Assembly (NCBI RefSeq): GCF_900110205.1
Contig: NZ_FOCV01000003.1
Span: 62,001-126,000 of the forward strand
Length of the DNA: 64,000 bases
Reading direction: 5' to 3'
Origin: Rhizobium tibeticum
GTDB taxonomy: Bacteria > Pseudomonadota > Alphaproteobacteria > Rhizobiales > Rhizobiaceae
The notes beneath the pieces were generated by a model. It saw only the letters and a list, made by a program, of their open reading frames with translations, did no database searches and was not told where the DNA came from. Shown piece after piece: positions 29,426 to 38,731 of the stretch. The position numbers were made by a program, and so were the translations under genes. Numbering within the stretch: the stretch's first letter is position 1; every line of letters begins with the position of its first letter.

Positions 29426-31642
29426 CTACAGGAAGCTTTGCGGGTCCACGTCGAGCTGCACATGCACCGACCCGCGCTCCTTTGGCGCTTGCGCAAGCAT
29501 CGCCCTGAGAAATGCCTGCATGTCGGAGTTTCGCCGGCCATGCACGAGAAGCCGGAAGCGATAGCGGCCTCGCACCAGCGCAAGCGGTGCTTCCGCAGGT
29601 CCGAGCACGGAGATGCCGGAAACAGCCGGTGCGGCGTTTCTAATGCCGCGGGCATGGTTTTCCGCATCGTGGCGCGTTTCCGCCGAGACGATGATCGACG
29701 CCAGCCGTCCGAATGGCGGCAGGATCGCCCGTTCGCGCTCGGCAATCTCGCGTTCGTAGAAGGCGCTCGCATCGCCCGACACGATCGCCTGCATGACGGG
29801 ATGTTGCGGCTGGTAGGTCTGCAACAGGCCGTGGCTCTTCAGGCCGGTACGGCCGGCGCGGCCCGTCACCTGCGAGAGAAGCTGAAAGGTGCGTTCGGCG
29901 GCGCGCGGATCGCCATTGGCAAGCCCGAGATCGGCATCGACGATGCCAACCAGCGTCATCAGCGGGAAGTTATGCCCCTTTGCGACGAGCTGCGTACCGA
30001 TGACGATATCGGCCTCCCCTTTCGCAATGGCCTCGAGCTCGAGCCGCAACCGCTTGACGCCGCCCATGATGTCGGACGAGAGCACGATCGTTCGCGCCTC
30101 GGGGAAATGGCGCTCCACTTCTTCAGCGATGCGCTCAACACCAGGCCCGCAGGCAACGAGATGATCGAGGGTGCCGCATTCCGGGCAGGCTTCCGGCGTG
30201 CGTTCGGCATGACCGCACTGATGACATTGCAACTGTCTTTTGAACCGGTGCTCGACGAGCCAGCTGGAGCATTGCGGGCACTGGAAGCGATGTCCGCAGA
30301 CGCGGCAGAGCGTCAGCGGCGCATAACCTCGACGGTTGAGGAAGAGAAGCGCCTGCTGCTGCTTCTCGATCGTCTTGCCGATCGCGCGGATCAGGACCGG
30401 CGACAGGAAGCCGCCGCGCTCAGGCGCATGACGGCGCATGTCGATGAGGTGTAGATCGGGCAACGCCGCGTCGCCGAAGCGGGTCGGCATGTGAATGGTA
30501 CTGTAACGCCCGCTCTGGCCATTGACCTGGCTTTCGACCGAGGGCGTGGCGGAGACGAGAACCACTGGAAAATCAGCGATCCGTGCGCGCACGACGGCCA
30601 TGTCGCGGGCATTGTAATAGACCCGATCCTCCTGTTTGTAGGCAGGATCATGCTCTTCATCGACAATGATGAGGCCTAAATCCTCGAACGGCAGAAACAG
30701 GGCCGAGCGAGCACCGGCAACGACGCGCACCTCGCCCGTGACCGCCTGACGCCAGACCTTCTCGCGGGTGCGCGGCGCCAGGTCGGAATGCCATTCGGCG
30801 GGCTTTGCGCCGAAGCGATCCTGAAAGCGCTCCAGAAAGCTCGCCGTCAGCGCGATCTCCGGCAGGAGGATCAGCACCTGCTTGCCGCGCTTCAGCGTTT
30901 GCGCGATCGCTTCGAAATAGACTTCCGTCTTTCCCGAACCGGTGACGCCATCGATCAGCGATACGGCAAACTCACCCTTACGAACCTCGGCCAGAATCTC
31001 GTCTGCCGCCTCCCTTTGCGGGCCTTCGAGCCGCGCGGCCGTGAAGTCGGGATCGGGTTTGGCAACCAAGGGCGGCGGCGGCAGGAATACGGTTTCGAAA
31101 ATGCCCTGACTTACCAGACCGTCGACCACGCTTGTCGATACGCCGGCGGCATGGGCAAGCCCGCTTCGCGTCCAGGAGAGGCCATCCCCGGCGATATCGA
31201 GCACACGGGCGCGCGCTGGCGTCATCCGTTCCGGTTCGCCGCCGACGAAGCGCAGGCCCTCAACCATCGGTTCCGGCTCGAAGGCATTTGGCGCCCGCAG
31301 CGCCATGCGCGCCACGAGACCGGGCGGCGAGAGCGTATAGCTTGCCACCCAATCGACGAAGTCGCGCATCTCCTTGGTAAGCGGCGGGCAATCGAAGACA
31401 TGGCTGATCGGCCTCAGCTTCTTCGGATCGACCCCGTCCTCGTCGCCATCCCAGACGACGCCGATCACCTGCCTCGGGCCGAGCGGCACCTGCACGACCG
31501 AGCCCGGCTCGACGGCCATTCCCTCGGGCACGGCATAGGAATAGGGCTTCGGCGCGGGCATGGGAACGAGAACCGGCACCGTGCGGTTGGCCGGCGGCGT
31601 CTTAAACAGCGCTCCAAAGAGATCGGACGAATCTGTGCTCAT
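29426..31642 (-). CDS. priA: Primosomal replication protein N' (PriA helicase)
   Basis: The 738-residue superfamily 2 DNA helicase restarts stalled replication forks by loading the primosome. An N-terminal DNA-binding domain precedes Walker A (GVTGSGKTEVYFEAI) and the DEEH box (IVDEEHDPAYKQED). A zinc-binding region with CRVCGHRFQCPQC and CHQCGHAERTPEACPECG (eight Cys, two zinc sites) follows, then helicase motifs V and VI (GTQLVAKGHNFP, QVTGRAGR). All motifs are intact. Confidence 0.96.
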   Translation of the reverse strand: MSTDSSDLFGALFKTPPANRTVPVLVPMPAPKPYSYAVPEGMAVEPGSVVQVPLGPRQVIGVVWDGDEDGVDPKKLRPISHVFDCPPLTKEMRDFVDWVASYTLSPPGLVARMALRAPNAFEPEPMVEGLRFVGGEPERMTPARARVLDIAGDGLSWTRSGLAHAAGVSTSVVDGLVSQGIFETVFLPPPPLVAKPDPDFTAARLEGPQREAADEILAEVRKGEFAVSLIDGVTGSGKTEVYFEAIAQTLKRGKQVLILLPEIALTASFLERFQDRFGAKPAEWHSDLAPRTREKVWRQAVTGEVRVVAGARSALFLPFEDLGLIIVDEEHDPAYKQEDRVYYNARDMAVVRARIADFPVVLVSATPSVESQVNGQSGRYSTIHMPTRFGDAALPDLHLIDMRRHAPERGGFLSPVLIRAIGKTIEKQQQALLFLNRRGYAPLTLCRVCGHRFQCPQCSSWLVEHRFKRQLQCHQCGHAERTPEACPECGTLDHLVACGPGVERIAEEVERHFPEARTIVLSSDIMGGVKRLRLELEAIAKGEADIVIGTQLVAKGHNFPLMTLVGIVDADLGLANGDPRAAERTFQLLSQVTGRAGRTGLKSHGLLQTYQPQHPVMQAIVSGDASAFYEREIAERERAILPPFGRLASIIVSAETRHDAENHARGIRNAAPAVSGISVLGPAEAPLALVRGRYRFRLLVHGRRNSDMQAFLRAMLAQAPKERGSVHVQLDVDPQSFL

Positions 31643-31702
31643 CGGGCGAGACCATGCCCGGATCGGCGTAAAAAGAAAACCTGGAAGACCCTGCCCACCG
31701 AC

Positions 31703-32839
31703 TTACTCGTCCTCGTCGATGACGCCGGTGAGCCGCATACCCTCGATCCAGGTGGCGCCGTCCTGCCGCACGACATGGCGTGCGCGTGCACCGCACCGCT
31801 CGCGCACGGCCGCCGCCAGCGGTTCGGAATGGGTGACGATCCAGATCTGGCTGCTCTGCGCCGCGTCCGCGATCATGTCGGCCAGCGGCGGCAGCATATC
31901 GGGATGCAGGCTTGCCTCCGGTTCGTTCAGCGCAATCAGCGGCGGCAAACGGTAGGACATCAGCGCCGCGGCTAGGCCGAGGAAACGAACCTGTCCGTCC
32001 GACAGCTCGCGCGGCTGAAACACCCGGTTCGGAAACTCCGGGAAGGAAAGGCCGAACGCCGCCGTCTCGTCAGGCAGCGGCACGACGAGCCGCGCACCGC
32101 CGAGGGCCGCGGCGATCGCCCGATCGAGGTCGACAGTGTCCTCCCGCGTATGCACCAGCGTTGCAAAGACCGCGGCGATATTGTTACCGTCCTCGTCCAA
32201 CAGCGGCGCCGTCACGGCAAGGCAGGGCGCACGCAGCGGTGAGAGCCGATCCGTCCGGAAACCGTGAAAGAAACGCCACCCATCGATCGCGCGGCGAAAC
32301 GTCCCAATCTCGGGATAGTGCCCTGCATCGCCAAGAAGCGCGATTGCCGTTTCCGAGGTCAGCGCCTGCTCCGGGTAATCTTGCATCCGGCCATTCGGCC
32401 CCCGAACGGCGATGGCGGGGCCAGCGCGCTTCATCATCGTCACCGGTCGCGTCCCGGTCTCGACCGAGAGCTCCTCGGCCTTGATCTGCGGTTCGAAGGG
32501 AAAGCCCGCCGCAGCCGTGGGCGGCCGCAAACCGGCCTCGACGCGATAGCGGAAGGTGATCGCCCTTTCCTCGTCCAGAAGCTCGGTTTCCAGGCGGATC
32601 CGCAACGACCCCTCAGCATCCCGGCGCGGACCGGACCACAGCGCCGAGAACATCCCGCCTTCGGCCGCGATCTCATGTGCCAGCCGCCCGCGCGTTGCCG
32701 CCTGAATGAGCTGCAGCGCCCGGTAGAGATTGGATTTCCCGACCCCGTTCTCGCCGATGAAGAGGTTGATGCCCGAGAGATCCATGCGGATCGATCGCAG
32801 GGATCGGTAGTTCTGGGCAAACATCGAGCGGAGCAGCAT
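31703..32839 (-). CDS. ABC/RecF-type AAA family ATPase of unknown function
   Basis: The 378-residue soluble ATPase begins with an SMC/RecF-like head: Walker A GENGVGKS at 29-36. The signature-like LSDGQVRFLGLAAAL, Walker B LIALNEPEASLHPDM and switch histidine WIVTHSE all follow. There is no long coiled coil and no Toprim or nuclease domain, which separates it from OLD nucleases and RecF proper. It lies between priA and an acyltransferase gene on the same strand. A role in DNA maintenance is possible by analogy, but nothing local proves it. Confidence 0.85.
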   Translation of the reverse strand: MLLRSMFAQNYRSLRSIRMDLSGINLFIGENGVGKSNLYRALQLIQAATRGRLAHEIAAEGGMFSALWSGPRRDAEGSLRIRLETELLDEERAITFRYRVEAGLRPPTAAAGFPFEPQIKAEELSVETGTRPVTMMKRAGPAIAVRGPNGRMQDYPEQALTSETAIALLGDAGHYPEIGTFRRAIDGWRFFHGFRTDRLSPLRAPCLAVTAPLLDEDGNNIAAVFATLVHTREDTVDLDRAIAAALGGARLVVPLPDETAAFGLSFPEFPNRVFQPRELSDGQVRFLGLAAALMSYRLPPLIALNEPEASLHPDMLPPLADMIADAAQSSQIWIVTHSEPLAAAVRERCGARARHVVRQDGATWIEGMRLTGVIDEDE

Positions 32840-32860
32840 GCCTCGCTATAGCCGATCCGA

Positions 32861-33808
32861 TCAGGGAATTGAATGGGCACTGGCCAGTTCCGCCCCCGCC
32901 GGCGGGACCAGCGGCAGGAATTGCGCGTCGTCATCCATGTCGAGGGCGCGCACCGTATGGTCTTCCAATGCCTTGGTCACCTCGTTGATATCGCCCTCGA
33001 GATTTTCCACCGGGATCAGATTGCCGACCACGAAGTCGAAGCGGTCACCCCGCTTGTTCAAAAGCTCGTGAAAGACGGTCATGTCCCTGAGCTCCGTCGA
33101 CCACTTTGCGAGCCAGTAAAAAAGGCCGGAATTGCGCGCCGTCATATGCACCGGCAGGATCGGGAGATTGTACTTGCGGGCAAGACCAACGGCGGAGGTT
33201 TTCCAGGGACGTTCGTTTAACCGGCCATTCGCCCAATAGGCAATGCGCCCGGACGGAAAAAGTACAGTTGCCTTGCCTTCCCTGACCGCACGGTTGGTGA
33301 TCTGCAGCGTCTCGCGGGTCTTGAGCTTGCTTTTATACTCTTCACGCCATTCGACCGGAATGATGACCTCGGCAAAGCGCGGATTGACGCGTATGGCATC
33401 GCGGTTGGCGAACACCATGATGTCGGGCCGCTTGCTCTTCAAGAGATCGAAGACGGCAACCCCGTCGGCAATGCCGGTCGGATGGTTGCTGACGAGTATG
33501 AAGCCGCCGATATCAGGAATGCGTTCGCCATGCCTGACGTTGATCTCGAGCTTCAACAGGTTGCTCATGTACTCGAAGCACTGAAAGCCGGGCATGTTCG
33601 CGACGTCGTTGGCGAAGCTGATGGCCCTGTGGTAGCGCAGGAGCGTGTGGAGAAAGGGCCGCATAATCGGCCAGAGCGGGTGCTTGACGATTCTCTGTCC
33701 GCGCTCAGCAATCAACGTGTCAACGATATGTCCCGGCTTGCCATGCGAGACGAGGGCAATCGCTTCCGCGAATTGTCCGAAAGCGGTCGTGGGATGGCGC
33801 CGTGGCAT
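32861..33808 (-). CDS. Lysophospholipid acyltransferase-family protein (PlsC-like)
   Basis: This protein of about 315 residues has the acyltransferase block SNHPTGIADG (an HX5D variant of the usual HX4D) and a FPSGRIAYW block resembling the FPEGTR motif of PlsC proteins. It probably transfers an acyl group to a lysophospholipid or lyso-lipid at the inner membrane. The frame is open to 34048. ATG 33808 (MPRRHPTTAFGQF) with AGGAT six bases upstream is preferred, but ATG 33895 (MELLIPPKW, after AAGGACC) would add 29 residues. It is divergent from xerC. Confidence 0.82.
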   Translation of the reverse strand: MPRRHPTTAFGQFAEAIALVSHGKPGHIVDTLIAERGQRIVKHPLWPIMRPFLHTLLRYHRAISFANDVANMPGFQCFEYMSNLLKLEINVRHGERIPDIGGFILVSNHPTGIADGVAVFDLLKSKRPDIMVFANRDAIRVNPRFAEVIIPVEWREEYKSKLKTRETLQITNRAVREGKATVLFPSGRIAYWANGRLNERPWKTSAVGLARKYNLPILPVHMTARNSGLFYWLAKWSTELRDMTVFHELLNKRGDRFDFVVGNLIPVENLEGDINEVTKALEDHTVRALDMDDDAQFLPLVPPAGAELASAHSIP

Positions 33809-33926
33809 GCAAGATCCTGCGTCGTTGGGAAACCAGTTACGTCGATTAATATGATGGAACGATGACAACCACTTGGGCGGTATTAGCAATTCCATAACTG
33901 TCGGTCCTTCAGAATTGGCAGCCGGA

Positions 33927-34886
33927 ATGGCAAATTCAAGGGCCAGACACGTGAACGAACTCCTGATCATCGCCGACCCGCGCCTGATGGCGGAACGCAC
34001 CGCCTGGCTCGACAGCCTGGCCCACGAGCGTCGCCTTTCGGAGCACACGCTGAATGCCTATGAGCGCGACACGCGCCAGTTCCTGACCTTCCTGACCGGT
34101 CACCTTGGCGGTCCTGCGACGCTGAAAGATATCCACGCGCTGCGGCCTGCGGACTTCCGCGCATTCCTCGCCGCCCGCCGCAAGGAGGGATTGGGAGCGC
34201 GCTCGCTTGGCCGCAATCTTGCCGGGCTACGCTCACTGCTGCGTTATTTCGAAAAGAAAGGGCTGGTGAATGCCGCCGGCGCCGGTGCGATCCGCTCGCC
34301 AAAGCAACCGAAGTCGCTGCCGAAGCCACTTTCCGATAGGCAAGCCATCACCGTCGTCAGCAACGAGGCGCAACTGCACGAGGAACCCTGGATTGCGGCG
34401 CGCGATGCCGCCGTTTTTGCCTTGCTCTACGGCTGCGGCCTGCGCATTTCCGAAGCACTCGACCTGACACCTGATGATTTCAACCGCGGCGCGGCAACGC
34501 TGCGCATCACCGGCAAGGGCAACAAGACCCGCCTCGTGCCGCTGCTCACCGTGGTCTTCGAGGCGGTCGAGACATATCGGTCTCTGTGTCCATACCATCT
34601 CGAAGGCGAGCAGCCTCTCTTCCGCGGCGCGCGCGGCGGCAAGCTGCAGGCGGCGATCATCCAGCGTACCATGCAGAAGATGCGAAGCGCCTTCGGACTG
34701 CCGGAGACGGCGACGCCGCACGCCCTGCGACACTCCTTCGCGACCCACCTGCTGGCCGGTGGTGGCGATCTCAGAACCATCCAGGAACTCCTCGGCCATG
34801 CCAGTCTTTCGACGACCCAGGTCTACACAGGTGTGGATTCCTCACGTTTGCTTGAAGTTTACGACCGTGCCCATCCGCGGGCGTAA
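33927..34886 (+). CDS. xerC: Tyrosine recombinase XerC
   Basis: This site-specific recombinase of about 319 residues resolves chromosome dimers together with XerD. It has an N-terminal SAM-like DNA-binding domain (LAHERRLSEHTLNAYERDTRQFL). The catalytic domain carries GCGLRISEAL (first Arg), GKGNKTRLVPL (Lys), HALRHSFATHLL (His-x-x-Arg), LGHASLSTTQVYTGV (His and nucleophilic Tyr). Start choice is uncertain: ATG 33927 is used, and GTG 33951 (VNELLIIADPRL) is a realistic alternative. No phage or island genes adjoin it, so this is the housekeeping enzyme rather than an integrase. Confidence 0.9.
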   Translation: MANSRARHVNELLIIADPRLMAERTAWLDSLAHERRLSEHTLNAYERDTRQFLTFLTGHLGGPATLKDIHALRPADFRAFLAARRKEGLGARSLGRNLAGLRSLLRYFEKKGLVNAAGAGAIRSPKQPKSLPKPLSDRQAITVVSNEAQLHEEPWIAARDAAVFALLYGCGLRISEALDLTPDDFNRGAATLRITGKGNKTRLVPLLTVVFEAVETYRSLCPYHLEGEQPLFRGARGGKLQAAIIQRTMQKMRSAFGLPETATPHALRHSFATHLLAGGGDLRTIQELLGHASLSTTQVYTGVDSSRLLEVYDRAHPRA

Positions 34887-34968
34887 TCTTTTGTTAACAG
34901 CTTCTCTTAAAGGAATATCCGCACGCGAAGCGTAGAGCTTAGCGATCCAGAGTGACCGGAACACCATC

Positions 34969-36048
34969 ATGACGATCTCCATCGGCCACCGCAGCCTGCA
35001 CATCGCATCGCCAAGCAATATCCTGCTCTGGCTGATCGCTGCATTTCATATGCTGCTTGCGGCAACGCTGATCGCAGTTCTGTTCTCGGTCTCGCCGGCA
35101 GCGGCTGCAGATGATGGCGCCTGCACCGGCCGCAATATCCTGACCGATCTGAAGCAGAGCGACCCTTCGCGCTACGCCGAAGCGGTCAAGGAAGCGGACG
35201 CCGTGCCAAACGGCAAGGGCATTTTCTGGAAGATCGAAAAGCCGGGCGTGAAACCATCCTGGTTGCTCGGCAGCATGCATGTCACCGATCCGCGTGTGCT
35301 GCAACTTCCGCCACGCACGCAGGCAGCCCACGATGCTGCCGACACCATCGTGATCGAATCAGACGAGATCCTCGACGAGAAAAAGGCATCCGCCGCTCTA
35401 TTGATGAAGCCGGATCTGATGATGTTCACGGACGGGACGACGATTGAAAAGCTTCTATCCCACGAAGACTACATCCGCCTGGAAGAAGGACTGAGGCAGC
35501 GCGGAATCCCGCTTGCCGCGGTCTCGCGCATGCGCCCCTGGATGATATCGAGCGTCGTTGCCCTGCCCGGCTGCGAAATGGCCCGCAAGGCAAAGGGCGT
35601 ACAGTTCCTCGACCAGAAGATTGCCGCCGACGCCGTTGCCGAAGGCAAAGAGGTCAAAGGCTTGGAAACGCTCGCCGAGCAGCTGCAGGCGATGGCAGAC
35701 CTGCCGACCGAATTCCACATGAAGTCGCTGATTGAAACGCTGGCTTTGGGATCGAAGATGAACGATGTCGTGGAAACGATGACCGATCTTTATCTCTCCG
35801 GTGATATCGGCATGACCATTCCGATGCTGAAGACCGTCTCGCCCGACGGCAAGGACGAGGACAGCGATTATGCCGCCTTCGAGCAGCGCATCATCCTCGA
35901 CCGCAACAAGGTGATGGCCGAGCGAGCAGCCCCGATCCTTGCCAACGGCAACGTCTTCATGGCCGTCGGTGCGCTCCATCTTCCCGGCGAAGGCGGCGTC
36001 ATCGAGCTGCTGCGCAAGCAGGGTTTTACGCTGACGGCCGTGAACTAG
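34969..36048 (+). CDS. TraB/GumN family protein, secreted or membrane-anchored
   Basis: The 359-residue protein has an N-terminal hydrophobic segment (ILLWLIAAFHMLLAATLIAVLF) ending in an AAAA cleavage-like site. The two GxxH motifs diagnostic of TraB/GumN proteins follow: GSMH near residue 102 and GALH near residue 329. The family is related to Tiki metalloproteases, so a periplasmic hydrolase is possible but unproven. Its TAG stop shares the bases CTAG with the stop of the convergent cytochrome b561 pseudogene. Confidence 0.86.
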   Translation: MTISIGHRSLHIASPSNILLWLIAAFHMLLAATLIAVLFSVSPAAAADDGACTGRNILTDLKQSDPSRYAEAVKEADAVPNGKGIFWKIEKPGVKPSWLLGSMHVTDPRVLQLPPRTQAAHDAADTIVIESDEILDEKKASAALLMKPDLMMFTDGTTIEKLLSHEDYIRLEEGLRQRGIPLAAVSRMRPWMISSVVALPGCEMARKAKGVQFLDQKIAADAVAEGKEVKGLETLAEQLQAMADLPTEFHMKSLIETLALGSKMNDVVETMTDLYLSGDIGMTIPMLKTVSPDGKDEDSDYAAFEQRIILDRNKVMAERAAPILANGNVFMAVGALHLPGEGGVIELLRKQGFTLTAVN

Positions 36049-36546
36049 CGCCCAATCGTCATCCGTCGAAGAACGGTGCTCTTCCATGAACTGGTGGACG
36101 AGGGCACCGGCTTACATGTGCCGCGATCAAGGCCCACAGGACAACCTTCAGCACGTCGGCGTGCAGCGATCCCGCCGGATCGACCCCGGGGTAATAAGCA
36201 GCAATCCCCGTCACCGGCATAGCGAAAATGAACGCATACAGGCCGAAATGGACGACCTTTGCCACAAGGCGGAAGATTGCCGGTTCTTCGCTGACCACCG
36301 GCGGCCCACCCTGGACGCGACGCAGACACACGCGAACAATCGCAAGTGCCAATATGGCGGTGCCGACATAGGCGTGACTGTTGGCCGCCGAGACCTGGTC
36401 GGCGGACGCAATGCCGCCGCGACGCATCGCCCGATGCCATTCGTTCATGCCATCGGGAAACAGCAGATTAAAGACGATGACCAGAGCCACCCCCCGTGAA
36501 GGAGGCGCTGCGGCAGGCTGTATGCATCGACAGGTGTGGACTGCAT
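36045..36546 (-). pseudogene. Cytochrome b561-family gene broken by three indels
   Basis: Pieces of a diheme b561-type membrane cytochrome are spread over three frames. ATG 36546 starts MQSTPVDAYSLPQRLLH. The frame then breaks where a T appears lost before a run of six G (about 36491-36497), so HWGVAL is disrupted. The central part (VIVFNLLFPDGMNEWHRAM to ALIAAHV) is in the next frame. Near 36112 an extra A shifts to AGALVHQF, and near 36087 another extra base shifts to WKSTVLRRMTIGR and the stop. Reassembled, it has the expected b561 length of about 165 residues and its histidines. The longest surviving frame (GTG 36490 to 36059) lacks the proper start and C-terminus. Confidence 0.8.
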
Positions 36547-36588
36547 AGGCTTCCCCTCGACCGATTCTAGAATCATTCGAAAGTAAAG

Positions 36589-36616
36589 CGGCCGCCTGTC
36601 AGCGGACAAGCGGCCG
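36589..36616 (-). terminator. Probable terminator after lpdA-side inverted repeat
   Basis: CGGCCGCCTGTC and GACAAGCGGCCG form a 12-bp stem with one mismatch and a 4-base loop. It lies 24 bp after the lpdA stop. The following minus-strand sequence (CTTTACTTTC) is only moderately T-rich. Confidence 0.6.
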
Positions 36617-36640
36617 ATCGCATATTGCCGAAATTCAAGA

Positions 36641-38047
36641 TTACATGTGGATCGGCTTGAAGAACGCGGCGAGAGCGGCTTCCTTCACCGCTTCCGACAT
36701 GGTCGGGTGAGCATGGCAGGTGCGGCCAAGATCTTCTGCAGAACCGCCGAATTCCATGAGGACGGCAATCTCGTGTATCATCTCGCCGGCTCCGAAACCG
36801 ACGATATGACCGCCCAGGACACGGTCGGTTTCCTTGTCGGAAAGGATCTTCACGAAACCGTCGGTCGCCAACATGGCGCGGGCGCGACCGTTCGCTGTGA
36901 AGGGGAATTTCCCCACCTTGAAGGTGATCCCTGCAGCCTTCAGCTCTTCCTCGGTCTTGCCGACGGAGGCGACTTCCGGTTGCGTGTAGACGACGCTCGG
37001 GATGACGTCATAGTTCACGTGGCCATGCTGGCCGGCGAGGATTTCTGCCAGCGCAACGCCTTCGTCTTCGGCCTTATGGGCCAGCATCGGCCCCTTCACC
37101 ACGTCGCCGATCGCGTAGATGCCGGGAACGTTGGTGCGGAAGTGACCGTCGATTTCGACGCGGCCACGATTATCAAGCTTTACGCCTGCTTCTTGCAGAC
37201 CAAGGCCGGCCGTGTAGGGGGTGCGGCCGGTCGCGATCAGAACGACCTCGGCTTCGAGTGTCTGCGCCTCGCCGCCCTTGACCGGCTCGAAGCTCACCTT
37301 GGCACCCTTGCCGCCCTTCTCGACGCCCGTCACCTTCGAGCTCAGGTTGATGGCGATGCCCTGCTTGACGAGCATCCGCTGGAATTGCTTGGAGACTTCG
37401 CCATCCATGCCGCCGAGAATCGTATCGAGATATTCGACCACGGTCACCTTGGCACCGAGGCGCGACCAGACGGAGCCGAGCTCGAGGCCGATGACGCCAC
37501 CGCCGACGACGATCAGTGTCTCCGGCACCTTCTCGAGCGCGATCGCGCCCGTCGAGGAGATGATCACCTTCTCGTCGATATCCACCTTCACGCCCGGAAT
37601 GCCGGCGACGTCGGAGCCGGTGGCGATGACGATGTTCTTGCCTTCGATTTCCTGCACCTTACCGTCTTCGCCGGCCACGGAAACCTTGCCTGCCGACACA
37701 ATCTTGCCGGCGCCCTGGAAGGCATCGATCTTGTTCTTCTTGAAGAGGAAGGCAACCCCGTCGACGTTCGACTTCACCGTCGCATCCTTGTGCGCCAGCA
37801 TTTTTTCAAGGTTCAGCTTCGGCGCAGCGACTTCGATGCCGAGCGCGTCCATGCCGTGGCCAGCCTGATGGAACATTTCGGAGGCATGCAGCAACGCCTT
37901 GGACGGGATGCAGCCGACGTTCAGGCAGGTGCCACCGAACGTTGCACGCTTTTCAACGACAGCGACCTTGAGGCCGAGCTGCGCAGCCTTGATGGCAGCG
38001 ACGTAGCCGCCAGGGCCGGTTCCGATAACGATTACATCATAGGACAT
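36641..38047 (-). CDS. lpdA: Dihydrolipoamide dehydrogenase (E3)
   Basis: The 468-residue flavoprotein disulfide reductase reoxidises dihydrolipoamide of the 2-oxoglutarate dehydrogenase complex with NAD+. It has the FAD site GTGPGGYVAAI, the redox-active pair Cys41 and Cys46 in GGTCLNVGCIPSK, the NAD site VVGGGVIGLELG, and the C-terminal catalytic HAHPT. The frame continues open upstream, but ATG 38047 with AAGGAAAAG just before it gives the canonical N-terminus. It lies downstream of sucA/sucB on the same strand, with three intervening genes. Other E3 copies usually exist for pyruvate dehydrogenase. Confidence 0.96.
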   Translation of the reverse strand: MSYDVIVIGTGPGGYVAAIKAAQLGLKVAVVEKRATFGGTCLNVGCIPSKALLHASEMFHQAGHGMDALGIEVAAPKLNLEKMLAHKDATVKSNVDGVAFLFKKNKIDAFQGAGKIVSAGKVSVAGEDGKVQEIEGKNIVIATGSDVAGIPGVKVDIDEKVIISSTGAIALEKVPETLIVVGGGVIGLELGSVWSRLGAKVTVVEYLDTILGGMDGEVSKQFQRMLVKQGIAINLSSKVTGVEKGGKGAKVSFEPVKGGEAQTLEAEVVLIATGRTPYTAGLGLQEAGVKLDNRGRVEIDGHFRTNVPGIYAIGDVVKGPMLAHKAEDEGVALAEILAGQHGHVNYDVIPSVVYTQPEVASVGKTEEELKAAGITFKVGKFPFTANGRARAMLATDGFVKILSDKETDRVLGGHIVGFGAGEMIHEIAVLMEFGGSAEDLGRTCHAHPTMSEAVKEAALAAFFKPIHM

Positions 38048-38072
38048 TGTTCTTTTCCTTTTCGTTATTTGC

Positions 38073-38711
38073 TTAGTCGGCCGCGCGGGCGAGCGCGAGG
38101 CGGAAACCGAAGCCGACCAATGCGGCGCCGGTGATGCGGTTGAACCATTTGCCGCTTGCGATGAAGCGGTCGCGAATGGGCTTGACGGTGAAGAAGGTGG
38201 AAACGCCCGCAAACCAGGCGACGAGCGCCGTTGCCATGCCGATGCCGTAGCTAAGCTGGACGAGCGCCGGGGTGTCGTGATGCACCAGCGTCGAAAACAG
38301 CGACAGGAAGAACAGGACGGGTTTCGGATTGAGCGCATTGGTGATGAAGCCCATGCCGAGGCACCTGAGTGCCGAGATTGGCTTACGGTCCTCATCGGAA
38401 ATTTCGATCTCGTTCACCTGGAAGCCCGGCTCGCGGAACGACTTGATGCCGAGGTAGACGAGATAGGCGACACCCGCCCACTTGATCATCGCGAACATCA
38501 TCAGCGATTGGGAGACGATGAGGCCGAGACCTAGGATGGTGTAGCTGATGTGGAAGAGCAGCGAAAAGCCCATGCCAAGGCCGGTCATCATGGCTGCCCG
38601 GCGGCCATGCACGATGCTCTGGCCCAGGATGACGGCGAAGTCGGCGCCCGGTACGACGATGAAGATCGAAAAGACGGCCACCAGGCCCAAAAATTCGAAG
38701 TAGTATTGCAT
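38073..38711 (-). CDS. LysE/RhtB-family amino acid exporter
   Basis: The 212-residue membrane protein has about six hydrophobic segments and the LysE family start (LGLVAVFSIFIVVPGADFAVILGQSIVHGRRAAMMTGLGMGFS). The GFITNALNPKPVLFFLSLF motif is also typical. It exports amino acids or homoserine-type compounds from the cytoplasm; the substrate is unknown. The ATG at 38711 is chosen because the hydrophobic N-terminus begins there, although the frame remains open upstream. It lies between an SDR gene and lpdA. Confidence 0.88.
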   Translation of the reverse strand: MQYYFEFLGLVAVFSIFIVVPGADFAVILGQSIVHGRRAAMMTGLGMGFSLLFHISYTILGLGLIVSQSLMMFAMIKWAGVAYLVYLGIKSFREPGFQVNEIEISDEDRKPISALRCLGMGFITNALNPKPVLFFLSLFSTLVHHDTPALVQLSYGIGMATALVAWFAGVSTFFTVKPIRDRFIASGKWFNRITGAALVGFGFRLALARAAD

Positions 38712-38731
38712 GGTGATATGGTCTCCGCGTC

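Noticed and set aside
31703..32839. The AAA ATPase as half of a Gabija- or OLD-type defence system
   Set aside because: There is no Toprim or nuclease domain in it, and no helicase partner beyond housekeeping priA.
33927..34886. xerC as a phage or island integrase marking a mobile element
   Set aside because: Neighbours are housekeeping genes, no tRNA or attachment repeats are seen, and the length and motifs fit the chromosomal XerC.
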